A DNA stretch of 64,000 nt from assembly GCA_018398805.1 (NCBI GenBank), contig JAGFBZ010000868.1, positions 124,001 to 188,000 on the forward strand. The letters run 5' to 3'. Numbering within the stretch: the first letter of the stretch is position 1; every line of letters begins with the position of its first letter. This stretch comes from Hirundichthys speculiger. Taxonomy: Eukaryota > Chordata > Actinopteri > Beloniformes > Exocoetidae. Below the pieces are notes generated by a model. That model worked only from the letters and a program-made list of their open reading frames with translations, had not been told where the DNA came from and made no database searches. This document shows, piece after piece, positions 38,835-49,499 of this stretch. The position numbers and the translations under genes were made by a program.

Positions 38835-39699
38835 TGTGTGTGTACATGTATGTATGTAGGATTTTTTTTTTTTTTTTTGAAGGTTGGTCATGCACTTTTG
38901 CCATAACTCATGGTTGTTTCCTTGCCTCTTTTTTTTTTTTGTTTTTACATTTTATAATTGTTCAATATAATTTCTCATGTCTCTGTTTCACCTTTGTAAA
39001 ATATAAATAAAAGATAAAAATTTGATCACAAATAAAAAAAGCTATAAAGCTATTAAGAACCCATCTGTGATTTTAAAATGGTAAACCCTCTTAAACCAGA
39101 TAACCATATCGATCGACTGTGAAGGATGGTGTTATATGATGTATCTGAGGGGGGGTACTGACATATCGATACATGTTTTAACGTGAACTACAGTAGATTG
39201 AAAGGTAATCACGCTACTGGGTTGGCTAATGTGTCGTTTACTAACACAACACGGGGTGGAAATGACCGTTTAACGGAACATAATGGCTGTTGTTTTCAGC
39301 TTTGCAGGGCAGAAACATGCTGTCAGCACATTTTTAACCAGCTGGACTCCTGCTAACGGGAAGATGTCAGCTGATGCGCTAGCAGGGAGCTAAAGCGGCT
39401 ACATACACGCAAACTGCTCACTGGTTAGGTTTGAAAGGCGCCCCGGGTTCAAGTTTCACATTTTACCGCAGAAACAGAGAGTAGTGAACGCGGACAAGCG
39501 TTTAGGGAGAGCTGGTGACTGAAAGAGCGGCTGAAATCCCCCCAGTGAGCCCGTGTTTGTTTAGCTTCCTGCTGCTAGCCTCTCTGGACTGGACTCACTG
39601 ATAAACCGCTGTCGGCCGAGCGCGCGCTCCTGTCAGTGTCGGTGTCTGCGGGAACAAAGAGTCGGACGTGTCTCACCTGTTCCGGTACGCAGTAGACAT
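22476..39699 (-). CDS. tbc1d13: TBC1 domain family member 13, Rab GTPase-activating protein (complete, 12 coding exons)
   Basis: GAP for Rab GTPases; the mammalian protein acts on Rab35 and affects GLUT4 trafficking. Exons in transcript order: 39699-39677, 33420-33347, 33248-33208, 31862-31801, 31624-31525, 31047-30965, 30792-30633, 27787-27577, 25643-25480, 24715-24555, 24465-24408, 22541-22476. Phases join without a break into 1,203 bp, 400 residues plus stop, the same length as human TBC1D13. The protein starts MSTAYRNRIQEF and ends AKELQDNS. TBC hallmarks: the IxxDxxR arginine-finger motif (IDKDVRR, R129) and the glutamine-finger motif YVQGMNEI (Q229), followed by FRWLTLLLSQEFLLPDVIRIWD. 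Intron 1 is over 6 kb. The introns before exons 9 and 12 hold kilobase-scale minisatellites, and intron 7 holds a 1.3-kb hAT element. The open frame and preserved catalytic residues say the gene is functional. Confidence 0.97.
22600..24295. repeat. GGCCTAATAGAGGCCTGGCAGA minisatellite in a tbc1d13 intron
   Basis: About 1.7 kb of 22-bp units, AGGCCTAATAG and GGCCTGGCAGAG, with larger blocks repeated (for example around 23,745, 23,905 and 24,030). It fills nearly all of the intron between tbc1d13 exons 11 and 12. Confidence 0.95.
25845..27165. repeat. 20-bp minisatellite (CTGTGGACTCGTCCCTCCAG) in a tbc1d13 intron
   Basis: About 65 copies of a 20-21-bp unit. The first 200 bp use a CCCCTCCCTCCGT variant and the rest CTCGTTCCTCCAG or TTCATTTG variants. 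Frames of 439-517 codons on the plus strand, and shorter ones on the minus strand, are read-through. Lies between tbc1d13 exons 8 and 9. Confidence 0.95.
28078..29382 (+). mobile_element. Non-autonomous hAT element, 1.3-kb family, copy A
   Basis: Ends TAGGGCTGGGCAAC and TTGCCCAGCCCTA. Both flanks carry the identical octamer ATATTAAC (28,070-28,077 and 29,383-29,390). Sub-terminal sequence is rich in ATTAATCACGATTAA-like motifs. No transposase is seen. It carries a second hAT element at 28,862-29,146. Copies B (35,806) and C (58,753) share its internal sequence. Sits in tbc1d13 intron 7. Confidence 0.9.
28862..29146. mobile_element. 285-bp hAT MITE nested in copy A
   Basis: Ends TAGAGATGCGCGGATG and CATCCGCGCATCTCTA are exact inverse copies. 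The flanks CGGTGAAC and CAGTGAAC match at 7 of 8 bases. The interior is GC-rich at the left (CCGCGGGCGGAG-like) and AT-rich in the middle, with no ORF. Confidence 0.85.
31185..31274 (-). mobile_element. hAT MITE end fragment, TAGGGATGCACGATAAC family
   Basis: About 90 bp ending TTATCGTGCATCCCTA, with GTTATCGG repeats, in a tbc1d13 intron. The other end is absent. Confidence 0.6.
32355..32440 (+). mobile_element. hAT-type terminus, TAGGGCTGTAGCGATACAC family
   Basis: Begins TAGGGCTGTAGCGATACACT followed by ACGATATGATATGATATCC. Its inverse partner ends at 34,195. No 8-bp duplication links the two ends. In tbc1d13 intron 1 or 3 depending on side: this end lies 3' of exon 3 in transcript order. 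Confidence 0.55.
33770..34012 (-). pseudogene. MADF/Myb-like domain fragment of a PIF/Harbinger-type element
   Basis: Minus-strand frame LIGQLYICVIEEMRKYPHLYD then KDSTYSSNSWREIAMNVGLDTAETVRKWKNARDKF matches the MADF pattern (aromatic residues spaced in helices, with W in SWREIA and KWKNLRD). Such domains occur in the DNA-binding partner of PIF/Harbinger transposases. The stretch just right of it in transcription ends abruptly. It lies in tbc1d13 intron 1 and does not join tbc1d13 exons. Confidence 0.6.
34100..34195 (-). mobile_element. Inverse hAT-type terminus, TAGGGTTGTAGCGATACAC family
   Basis: Ends GTGTATCGCTACAACCCTA, the inverse of the terminus at 32,355, with ATCGATATAATATCGTATCG in the sub-terminal part. 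Confidence 0.55.
34197..34573. mobile_element. 377-bp hAT-like MITE, CAGTGATTCCCAAAGTG family
   Basis: Ends CAGTGATTCCCAAAGTGTGGG and AAGTTTGGGAATGGCTG are inverse copies with mismatches. Interior includes GGTGGGCCGTGAGAGGTCATTAAA. A second copy in the opposite sense is at 60,891-61,253. No clear target duplication. Confidence 0.7.
34751..35116. mobile_element. 366-bp Tc1/mariner-type MITE
   Basis: Ends CAGTCATGGAAAAAATTATT and its inverse AATAATTTTTTCCATGACTG, both flanked by TA. Inverted similarity continues inward over AGACCACC, CTTCACTTTCTTGTTC and TGGTACC segments. No ORF. Lies in tbc1d13 intron 1. Confidence 0.85.
35806..37273 (-). mobile_element. Non-autonomous hAT element, 1.3-kb family, copy B
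   Basis: Same family as copy A in reverse orientation: left end TAGCGCTGGGCAAGTTAACG, right end TTGCCCAGCCCTA. Flanks CATTTTAG (35,798-35,805) and AATTTTAG (37,274-37,281) match at 7 of 8. Shares the CCATCTAGTGGCACAGATGT and GAACTCCCCGTTAAAAGT segments with A and C. In tbc1d13 intron 1. Confidence 0.87.
37282..39399. other. tbc1d13 intron 1 sequence, nothing recognised apart from microsatellites
   Basis: No coding domain is seen. A (TATG)n then (TA)n tract lies at 38,738-38,858, with T runs at 38,862-38,878 and 38,930. Confidence 0.5.
38738..38858. repeat. (TATG)n/(TA)n compound microsatellite
   Basis: About 12 TATG units followed by about 20 TA units and a short GTATGTA tail. Confidence 0.95.
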
Positions 39700-40080
39700 G
39701 TCTGGACCTGGACAGGAGACGTTGTGCTGCTTAGACTGTTTCCAGAGCGGGATGAGTTGTTGGTCCTCCTGTCACTTCCGTCTTCAGAGCGACACTGACC
39801 GAGCAGACAGCCGGCTGAACGACCCGCAGTCAGCGGCCTCATCAGTCTGCTTCCTGCTGGACTGCTCCGACCCCAGCAGGGCCGCGCCGAGGTCTTCAGG
39901 GGCCCCACAAGGGGTTTTTTTTTTGTTTTGTTTTGTTTTTGTTTTTTTAGGGGGCGGGGGCTTTTTGTTAAATTACAGTACCACTTCGCGCTTTAAGTTC
40001 CACAGTTTTAGTTATTCGCGGATTTTTTTTCAGAAATATATAATTTTGAAAAAATAAAAAAATCGCGGAAACATCACAGG
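39400..40080 (-). promoter_or_regulatory. tbc1d13: Probable tbc1d13 promoter and 5'UTR region
   Basis: CpG-rich sequence on both sides of the tbc1d13 start codon at 39699 and of its 23-bp coding part of exon 1. No TATA box can be assigned. The 5'UTR length is unknown. The upstream part contains a T/G-rich low-complexity run (39,910-39,965). Confidence 0.4.
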
Positions 40081-42360
40081 ATGTTGTGCGTGTTCTCTCA
40101 CAGTGAAGAAATGTTGTGAGCCAGCCTGGCCCCTTTAAGAAGGTAGCCTTATGGGTAATGGTGTGGCCTTATGGGTAATGTAGTGTGTGTGTCGTGGGAC
40201 GGCAGAATGAAAACGGGGTTAGATGAAAAGTGTAGTGAGCATCAACAGCAGCCCAGCGTGTATAGATTTACATTCTCTGTTAACCGACAGGAGCCCAACA
40301 ATACAACCTGTGTGATGTTACAAGTTCCTGCAGTGACAGAATAAAGTGCTCGTTCCATGCAGAGAAAACCGGACTGTTTTTTTTGTTGTTGTTAGCGTGT
40401 TAGCCGCTAATTACAAGCCAAAAATAGCACAATACCAGCAGTTTGTTTACTACGGTTCAGAGACCAGAGGCTGTGAAGGTAACAGAAAGAACCACAGTTG
40501 AGCCTCTGTCTTGTTTCGCTGCAGTGTCTCGCTATTTTTTTGTGGTTTTTAAACATATGTTAAACACATTATTTAGGCTCGGGGGGCTCCGGCTCCTGAT
40601 CGTGGATTTTGATTGTCGCTCAGATAAAATAATATAACTATTATTTTATCTGATAAAATAATATATTATTTAATAATATAATCATTATTATTATTATTTT
40701 ATCTGATAAAATAATATAACTATTATTTTATCTGCTGGGGAATACATCTGCATTAAGGTGATATCTTATTAAAGTGGTTATTGCATTTTTTGTCAATGAA
40801 TTAAGTTTATTTAATTAATAACATAGACTGTATATTAACTGGACAAACCCTCCATGACATCACCGCTGGTTTTCTGCAGGAGCCTCTTTTTCTTTGTGCC
40901 ATGTTGCAAAAGAGCGTAACAAGCAGCGCTGGGAAACCAGCCGAACAGTTAGCTGTTTTATGGCGGCTGGCTAAGCTGACGGCGACCCAGGATGATAGCT
41001 GACATTACTTTGCATTCATTTGGACCAACTCTGTCCACACATCCTCCTGTCAGATGTCGCTGCTGGAGCAACATTTGACGCAAGTGCTGCCAGAGCTAAA
41101 AGGAGGACTAGACCACCAGCCATCTACCCCCCCACATCCACGCGCTGCAGTCATGGAAACCTACCGCCGTCAGCCCGGGACCCACGGGACGTTTGACCGA
41201 GGGCCCCGGAGTCAAACGTTTTAGTGATGACTGGTCCTCAGCGCAGTGAAATTAGCCTCACCGCCTGCTCCAGAGTGTGAAACAGAGTTTACAGTCAGCT
41301 ACCGTTCCAGGTCCTATGAGGATAAAAATGACTACTTCTCTCCTTTTTCTACCACTGTTTTTCATTATATCCAAGCTAACCCTTGTCGGGCATCAGTGGC
41401 GCAAAAAGTGGGTATGCAAGATATGCGGCACATAGGGGCACTGCACCAGGGGGGCGCTGCACCAGGGGGGCGCCAAGGCGATGGGGGAAAAATTATGAAA
41501 AGTATGCATTTTCTATAGCTATATAACAGCTTTTTTAGAGGGAGAAAGAGAAAGAGTTCGTTGGGATGAAGGACAACTTCTCCAGGTGGTTAAAGGACGG
41601 CAGGTGAATTATGTCAAGTGTAGCTTGAGCTTCTTTGTGGGGAGGCATGTAAACAAAGTTGGCTAGAACTAGCATAGCAGCACGTTAGCCTGCTGTTTTC
41701 TTGCAGGTGTGTGCTGATCAATATTTACAATATAAAATCATGAAAAAAAATGTAAAGAAAGCTGTTAGTGATTGTTTTATTGTTCAGACAATTATCATAG
41801 ATGATGAATCATGAAATAAATTAAATTTAATACAGGGAAAAACCCTGCTGTAGATTCATTTTCTTATACATAAATACCATAATTTTTTAAAGAGAGATTA
41901 TTTTAGACACAATAATTGGATATACAGAGACGTCTATAAATGGCTATTATTTTGTTCTGTAACTGAATTTTCTAATAATACAGAGTAGGCTTTAAATTTA
42001 TTAAAGGTAGAAGCATCTTTAAGTAAACTTGAAGTATCATTAACGCTTCTTGAGGCAGAGCCAAGTCCTCTTTTTTAGAAATCAAAATATGGTCACCCTA
42101 ACTCAGATACAACCCTACGGTGATGTGATCTATCAGATAAATCTCATTAGATACAGCGTCCAATCAATAACTGATATCCATTAAAATTATACTTTGAAAT
42201 TTAAATTTCATATGTTTTCATATGTGGATTAGCTACTATAGTTTTGAAACCATATAATTTATTTTACACATGCCATTGGTTTTTGTATGTAGTCTGGCTG
42301 CCTGTCATATATGTAACTTAAAACATGTTGGAAGAAATAATTATATATGAAATGTGTAAA
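40081..42360. other. Intergenic sequence between tbc1d13 and zer1, decayed repeats
   Basis: Contains an AT palindrome pair (40,626-40,735), a hAT-like CAGTGGCGCAAAAAGTGGG start at 41,396 without a partner, and AT-rich filler. No gene is seen. Confidence 0.35.
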
Positions 42361-42460
42361 TTGCCCTGCCTTTCGCCCGTAGATGGCTGGGATAGGCTCC
42401 AGCAGATCCCCGTGACCCTTCAAGGATGTAACGGGTATAGAAAATGGATGGATGGATGTG
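42361..42460 (+). mobile_element. LINE-type 3' tail with (ATGG)n end
   Basis: CCTTTCGCCCGTAGATGGCT, GGGATAGGCTCCAGCAG, then GGATGTAACGGGTATAGAAA and GGATGGATGGATG. This is a widespread fish retroelement 3' end. Only about 100 bp are recognisable and the family is not assigned. Confidence 0.6.
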
Positions 42461-42769
42461 TAAATTATTTCCGTATGGAACCATACTTCATTATGTGATG
42501 TTTCCTCCTCAAGTCATCAATCTAATATGGACCAGAATGAATTAAGACTGCTCTATTTAACAAAGTTCCTGTCATTCAGGGGTGAGGATGGAAGAGGAGA
42601 GAAACGAGGCAAGAAGAAAGATGAAGAGGCAGGGGGAGGCAGCAGGTTGGTCTAAACACAGGCATGTTTTTGCATACCCCCTCAGACAGTAGGTAGTTGC
42701 TCCCCTGTCGGGCATCACGATTCCATTCGCCACTCTTTGGTTTCTGAGTCTGGGCATTACGGTGAACTT

Positions 42770-43000
42770 CCTCCACGGATCCTGAACATGACTGAGATTT
42801 TGACTGAATTTAGATGCATGTTTTGGGTCTTCGTCTTGTTGGAAGACCTAAAGATAGACTGGCTGCAGATTTCTGTAAATTATTCATCAGAATATCAACA
42901 CAGTCTTCTTCTGTTGTGGTCACATGCAACCAAACAAGCAGTGAAACCACCCCAGCATCACTCTCCCACCACCAGTTTTTACTGTGGGAACCGTGGTTCT
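42770..43000 (-). pseudogene. Tc1-like transposase remnant
   Basis: Minus-strand segments SGGGRVMLGWFHCLFGC and VFQQDEDPKHASKF align with the Tc1 transposase GGGSVMVWGC and FQQDNDPKHTSK regions around the second catalytic aspartate. Stops and frameshifts interrupt them. No terminal repeats identified. Confidence 0.7.
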
Positions 43001-43753
43001 TTCACACAAACCTAACACGTTGTGCATCATCAGATCAAGAGGACAGACCTCTGAAACGTGTCGCCATATTTCAGATGTTCATTGTTGTTGTGCGAGCAAT
43101 GACACATCAAATCAAGACTGTTGCTATCATACTCTCCAAAGGTTTTGAACATTTCCACCTCTGACTTTCTCCAGATTTGTTTTTAACGGAGCTTCTCTCA
43201 TCGTGCAGCTGTTCTAGAAACAGTGAAACTGGAAAAACGGACGTCTCCCTACAGACGAGCATCTGTCTTCTGGTCCACGTCTAGGCTGATTTTGTTTTAT
43301 TTAGTTTTTGGTAATGTGATGTGACTTTGACATAAACACCTTTTGCATTATTATAGTGAACTAAAAAGGGTCTTTAGCAGTGAGGACTGATTTCCTGTGT
43401 AAAACCTTAAATATAGTGACTGTTCAGTACCATTTTTATCGCTGACAGGCTGACTCAATCTCGATCTCCTACACTGAAAAAAGTAGGAAAATATGGAATC
43501 TACTTAAAAGTATTATAGAAATAACTTAGTATTATAAGTCTAATACATTTAAAATTCTACTTATATAAAAAATATTAATATATTAAATTTAAATTTAAAA
43601 GTATTATATTTGGGATAAGAAAATTCCAATTAAATTCTGACCACATGATGCAGTACATTTTATTCATTTTATTTAGACACACAACAAAACAACAACAACA
43701 AATATGTTTCCTTCCAAATACATTCACAGCAGTTTTTGATCTGTGAACAATTT

Positions 43754-44095
43754 TCAAGTATGGAAAAAGGCTTTCTTTTTGATGTTCAGCAGCTTTTTCA
43801 GGTCTCTGGTGATCCAGGGTTTGTTATTGGGGAAGCACCTCACAGTTCTTGTTGGAACGATGCTGTCCACACAGAAGTTTATGTAATCTGTCACACACTC
43901 AGTCATGGCGTTGATGTTGTCTCCATGAGGTTCACAGAGGACATTCCAGTCCGTAGCCTCAAAGCAACCTTTCAGAGCATCTTCAGCTTCACTAGACCAG
44001 GTTTTGATAGTTTTTATGATCACTGCTTGCTGCTGAACGACTGTTTAAGTAATCCAATAAATCTAAATTTTAAAAGTGGCATTTAATTTTTGCAT
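43754..44095 (-). mobile_element. LINE fragment (L2-type region before the reverse transcriptase)
   Basis: Minus-strand frame SEAEDALKGCFEATDWNVL then CVTDYINFCVDSIVPTRTV and NNKPWITRDLKKLLNIKKKAF. This is the linker between endonuclease and reverse transcriptase in fish L2-like LINEs. Truncated at both ends. Confidence 0.8.
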
Positions 44096-44108
44096 AGAAT
44101 GAACTTTC

Positions 44109-45150
44109 GGCTGCCTTCCCTTGACAAAACCAAATCATCCTCGGAGGGGGACCTAAAAATCTCTCTCATGGAAATGACGTGGTCAGAATGCCTACAACAT
44201 ATTCTACATCTCTATGTCTGCGACATTGTCTCATTCAGTTCAAACATCGCTTGCATATCACTCGACAAAAACTGGCCAAGACTGAACCCAGCTGCCACTG
44301 GACATATGTTCTGGGAACGTCCATCTTTGTTTTGGGGTCGTATTTTTGATGTCTTTTCACATATTTGCCACACCAAAATAAACCCTCATCCAACGATTGC
44401 TATTTTTGGAGTCTCTGATGAGAGTATTGTTACCACAAAACCTCAGGCTAACTTTATGGCATTCACTTCACTACAAGCACGGAGGCGTATCCTCCGCTAC
44501 TGGAAGTCAGAAAAACCTCCTACATTCACCGACTGGTTTAAGGAAGTGCTATCCTTGATCCCTCTAGAAAAACTCAGATATAATAGAAGTAAATCCTGTC
44601 AGAAGTTTATTGACACTTGGGGCCCATTCATTAAGTTTGCTCTTATGTTCTCAATTTCTCATGAAAAGATTGCTCCAAAGACACAACCCAGCTATAACCC
44701 AGCTGTCTTCTTGTGTTCATCTATGCATTTGTTGGAAATTGGTTAATAGAATATGATTTTTTCAATAACAGTCTTTAGAAATGCTACCTATATATATATA
44801 TGTATATTTTTGTTTATTGAGCCAGTCTTTGCTTGTTACATGTCAAACGTGGCTGAACGTGCTTTTTACTACATTGAGTGGTAACAAATCCATCCTGCTG
44901 TCAGTACTCATGTTTACCTATTATTCTGCCTTTAAAATTTTTTTTTTTTTAAATTAATTTGTGTGTGTATATGTATGTATATGTATACAATACACATTTT
45001 CATTTTATATCAGTTTTTATTTTCAATTGCTATGTTGCCTTGTTTTAGGGGATTGTCCTGCTGGGGTTATCTGTATCTTCTGTTCCAAGTTTAATTTTTT
45101 TTTTTTTTAGAAAAGAAAAAATTCCTATAAATAAAGTGTTAAAAAAGAAA
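44109..45150 (+). mobile_element. 5'-truncated L1-clade LINE with 13-bp target duplication
   Basis: Codes the C-terminal end of an L1-type ORF2 (ATGHMFWERPSLFWGRIFDVF, PHPTIAIFGVSDES, LQARRRILRYWKSEKPPTF, KFIDTWGPFIKF) with stop at 44,744-44,746. About 400 bp of 3'UTR follow, then AATAAAGTG and an A-rich end. AGAATGAACTTTC flanks it at 44,096-44,108 and 45,151-45,163. An identical 13-bp duplication, 3' A-rich tail and 5' truncation are the marks of target-primed insertion. Confidence 0.9.
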
Positions 45151-45163
45151 AGAATGAACTTTC

Positions 45164-45688
45164 AGGTTAACAGCGTACAGTCTCTCAGCAAACATGAGGA
45201 CATGTTTCTGTCCTCTCTGTGAAGCTCAGAGCACCACCAGCACCTTCCCTGCAGACTCAGATGACTTACTGTTCATTCACTACATTAAACCTGGTACCGA
45301 GGAATCTGATCAGGAGCTTTTGAGCCATCGGTATAAATCTAGGGGTGATTTACTCTGACGTGAACCAGGAGAGCAGATCTGTTGACCCGTCCTCTGTCTT
45401 CAGTAAGTTCATGCTGATTTACTTCAGTGTCTGTCAGAGATATGTTATTGATGCTCATATCAATGTTATTTCCTGTTATCTCAGATGCATATTTTCTGTG
45501 TCTGACTAAAACTTGTCCTTTTGTCCTCTTCCTTCTTCCCAACAGTCCTGTAAGGTTCTCACTGTTGGAAGATGATCACTCTGTGCCTTTGAGACGTCCT
45601 CACTGGGCATGTCTGTCACATTTAAAGGCATTTCTCCTCTGAGAGGTTGGAAGACAGGGAGCCAGCACATCCCTGCAGCAGATCACTA
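45164..45688. other. Intergenic sequence, nothing recognised
   Basis: Short open frames only; no domain or repeat end could be assigned. Confidence 0.4.
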
Positions 45689-46460
45689 TGGAGCCCCGTT
45701 TGGGTCATAATTCAATGAATAAATTAGTCTATTATTATGAAATACAGGCGTTTATTATTATGAAATATTTCCCATTATTATGATAATGGTTTCGTTTTTC
45801 ATAAGAATGAGCTTTTACATAATAATGGCTTTGTTTTTCATAAGAATGATTTGTGTGTCAATCACAGCAGAGAGGGCGGAACCATTTATGTGATTGGCTG
45901 CTCTTTCATTCAGGCATAAGCAACAGAAGTGTGAATCGTCAAATCGGGTCAAAATAGTATCGCCTGATAAATTATCATTTTCGATATTGTCTGCTAACCT
46001 GGTCAAGGTTTCCCGTAGCTCAGTCCAAGCTGCCATAGCTACAATCAGACTAGGACCACACCTTGATGACGCCACGGCCCGCTGCTAACGGGACCTCACG
46101 GCCAAAACTAGTCGATGTCAGAGCGTAGAATGGAGAAGGATCAGCCAATGAGCGTGCAGGTCAACCACTGGTCCCGCCCACTGGCAAAATGTCATTATTA
46201 TGTAAAAACTCATTCTTGTGAAAAACGAAGCAATTATGTAAAAACTAATTCTTAGTTAAAAAAGCTATTCTGAAATAAACTTTTATGCATTAAACTAAGA
46301 TTAAATAATAATAAAAATATATTTCATAATAATTACATTTTCTTTCATAATAATAGGAAACCTTTCATAATAATGGATATGTATTTCTTAATAATAAATG
46401 CCTGTATTTCATAATAATAGACTCATTTATTCATTGAATTATGACCCAAACGGGGCTCCA
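45689..46460. mobile_element. 772-bp long-TIR DNA element
   Basis: The left end TGGAGCCCCGTTTGGGTCAT and the right end are inverse copies over about 85 bp with few mismatches. Sub-terminal ATTATTATGAAA and CATAAGAATGA motifs recur many times. The centre is GC-richer and holds an 87-codon minus-strand frame (MAAWTELRETLTRLADNIEND) that might be the start of an element-encoded protein. No duplication flank is clear, so the superfamily is not assigned. Confidence 0.75.
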
Positions 46461-46692
46461 CAGTTCACAAACTGCTGATGCAACCGCAGCGTCTTCAGAA
46501 GTCCTCACAAGTGCTCTGCACTCTCCCAAGGACCCCAGTCTCCCCAGCAGATGGCAGCAACTCGTAGCGTCCCCTTCTTGAAGAAGATGCTGGTGTTGTG
46601 TGATCTCTGGCTTGTTGTCAGCGTGAACGACATCCAGGTATTCGTACATGTCCATCTCCTGGAGGGTCCGCCTGCTTTTGCAATGTGTCTCA

Positions 46693-47034
46693 TTTCATTC
46701 TTGAATCCTCCATCCTCTCTCTGTCCTGTCTCTCCCCTTTCTTCTTTCTTTATCCAGCTGGTCTTCATCAGGAAGGTCCCTCCATATGATCCAGGTCCTG
46801 CTCAAGGTTTCTTCCTCTTAAAGTGGAGGTTTTTTTTGCCACTGTTTGGCTTAAAGTTTTTTTTTCTCCCTCTGTGGGAGATTTTTTTTACCTGCTATTA
46901 TCCTTGTTTAGGATTCAATATTATATTTTTAGTTAACGATATTTGCTCAGAGGTCATGCTCTGGGTCTCTGTAAAGCACCTAGAGACAATTGACATTGTA
47001 ACAGACGCTATACAAATAAAACTGAATTGAATTA
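46693..47034 (+). mobile_element. L2/Rex-type LINE 3' end, second copy
   Basis: Close copy of 3,265-3,597 (GAAGGTCCCTCCATATGATC, GGTTTCTTCCTCTTAAAGTGG, AGACGCTATACAAATAAAAC) ending in a TGAATTGAATT tail. Only the 3'UTR is present. Confidence 0.85.
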
Positions 47035-47751
47035 GAATCTTCTGTGCACCAGAACGACAGAACAAGAGTCATCTTATGTATATTCAAATTAGAAAAGATT
47101 GTCTTAGAAAGCTCACTGTTACTGCTTGACTTGTTCCTAAAATAAATGACAGAATTCTGTCATTACGTGCCTTTTGATCTGTTTTCCTTGATAAAAAGTT
47201 TTGTACATCGATTCAAAACAGCTCAGAGAGCAAACAGTCTTAAAATAAAGACAGATTCACAGATGTACTGAACATCGAGGTAGCACGAAGCTGCAGACCA
47301 TATTTTAATATTCACCTTAAATCTTTCCAGAACATCCTTCACCATACGGGTGGGTGATATGACCTCAAAGTAATATCACGATTAATTAAACATGTTACCT
47401 CAATTATGATTAATGAATGATTATTTGATTTTGTGCCCTCATAGTTTGTGGCTGCAAATATCCCCAACCACTGCTGGAGTATTCTGTATTGAAAGAGTAC
47501 ATATCTTTGTGATTTTAAAATAAGTGAAAGGAACGCCCAGATGAAATATCATTTACTAAATATTTCAAACAACTGAGTCAGTTACTGGTTCTGAATGATT
47601 TTATTAATTTCCCAGACCTACTTGACGGGATATATCCTTCATATGGTTTTAATGAAAGTGCTCACATCATATTCTGAATGCAGAATATGTTCATATTAAA
47701 CTGATATACATATTTTCCCCCCATTTTAATTCACTAAGAATAACAGTCCTA

Positions 47752-49185
47752 CAGTTGAAACCAGAAGTTTACATATACTGTACTGTATGAAATGACATGT
47801 AACCTTTTCATTTCTTACAGTCTGACATTAAATCAGGCTAAACTTTAATTGTTTAAGGTCAGTCAGGATTTCCAAAATCATTTCTGTTTGCTAAATGACA
47901 GAATAATGTCAAGGAGAATTTGTTTCCATCCGCTAAGGTGACTCTGCCTTTAAACAATCTGTTAAAGTCCAGATGATGATGTCATGGCTTTGGGAGCTTC
48001 TTATTGGTTAACTGACAACATCTGAGTTAACTGGAACCACACCTGTGGATGTATCTGAACACCTCAAACACACTGCTTCCTTCTGTGACGTCATCATCAA
48101 AAGAAACCAGCCAAGATATCAGGAGGAGAGTTGTGGACCTTCACCAGTCTGGTTCATCTTTGGGTCCAGTTTCCAGATGTCTGAAGGAGCCACGTTCATC
48201 TGTTCAAACTGTTCTCCACCAGTAGAGCGCTCAGGAAGGAGACAGGTGATAAATGTACGTATCAACCCCAGAACAGAAGCTGAACAGCTGGTGGAGATGC
48301 TGCTGAAGCTGGTCAGAGAGGGTCATCGTCCACAGAGAAACCAGTCCTGGACCAGCATGGACTGAAGGACCACTCAGCCAGGAAGAAGACATGACTCCAG
48401 AAGAGACAGAACAGAGACAGATTACAGTTTACAAATACACACAGGGACAAAGACTTTCTGGAGACATGTCCTGGTCTGATGAAACTAAAACTGAACTGTT
48501 TCTCCATCATGACCATCATTACATCTGGAGGAGAAAGGCCTGAGAACATCATCCAACTGTGAAGTACGGTGGTGGCAGCATCATGCTGTGGGTATGTTTA
48601 GCTGCAGGAGGGACTGGTGAACTTCACAAAATAGATGGAAACATGAAGAAAGAAAATTATGTAGATTTATTGAAAGAAACATCTCCAGACATCAGCCAGG
48701 AAGTTAAACGTCTGGGTACAAATTGGTCTTCAGATGAACAATGACCCTAAACACACCACCAGATTAGTTACAAAGAGGTTTCAGGATAGCAAAGTAATTT
48801 TCTTGGTGTGGTCATCACAAAGACCTGATCTCAGTCCGGTAGAACATTAGTAGGCAGAGCTGAAATGGAGACCTACAAACCTGACTCAGTTCTACCAGTT
48901 CTGTCAGGAGGGATGGACCATAAATCTAGCAAACACTGTGAGGAGCTCATAGAAGAATCCCCAAAACGTTTGAACCAAGTCAGACAGTTTAATTGCAATG
49001 CTGCCTAATATTAAGGAAATATATGTAACCTTTTGACTTTTAATTAAGTTAAAAAAAAAAAAAAACTCTTTGTCATTACTCTGGCATTTAGCAAATATAA
49101 ATAAATTTGATAATCGTAACTGAACTAAAACATCAAAGTATTTGATTTAATGCGAGACAGTGAAAAGAAAGCTTCTGGTTTGTGT
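47752..49185 (+). mobile_element. Decayed Tc1-like transposon
   Basis: Left end after TA: CAGTTGAAACCAGAAGTTTAC, the Tc1 terminal repeat seen in fish. Transposase fragments: SQDIRRRVVDLHQSGSSLG then SRCLKEPRSSVQTV (helix-turn-helix part), and KYGGGSIMLWVCLAAGGTGEL with KIDGNMKKENYVDLL (DDE part). Stops and frameshifts make it inactive. The right end (CTTCTGGTTT near 49,170) is eroded. Confidence 0.88.
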
Positions 49186-49499
49186 GTGGTGGCTCCTACT
49201 GCGAGGCAGGTGACGTCATCAAGTTTAGACCCGCCCACCTCATTAAACATGCAGCAAAATACAGGAATAAATAAAGTTATCAGTGGGTAAATTTATTGTG
49301 AGATACATACATAAATGTACATTTTGATTTTATTTAGCAAGAGTAATAAATATTGATACACAGAGAAACAAATTAGTGAAGAAAAACGAAATAACTGACC
49401 TATCGTTAATACATGCAAAACATTTTTTTTTATCATCCATTAAATTATATGTTAAAAAAAAGATTTAATTTTAAATGTTGTTTTTTTTTTTTCTTTTTT

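Noticed and set aside
40626..40735. Two copies of an AT-rich palindrome (TATTATTTTATC and its inverse)
   Set aside because: Likely a small local AT expansion; no terminal repeats, duplication or function can be shown.
46431..46768. Minus-strand frame containing MDMYEYLDVVHADNK
   Set aside because: May be part of a LINE, but I could not match it to a domain; it overlaps the LINE tail region and is too short to call.
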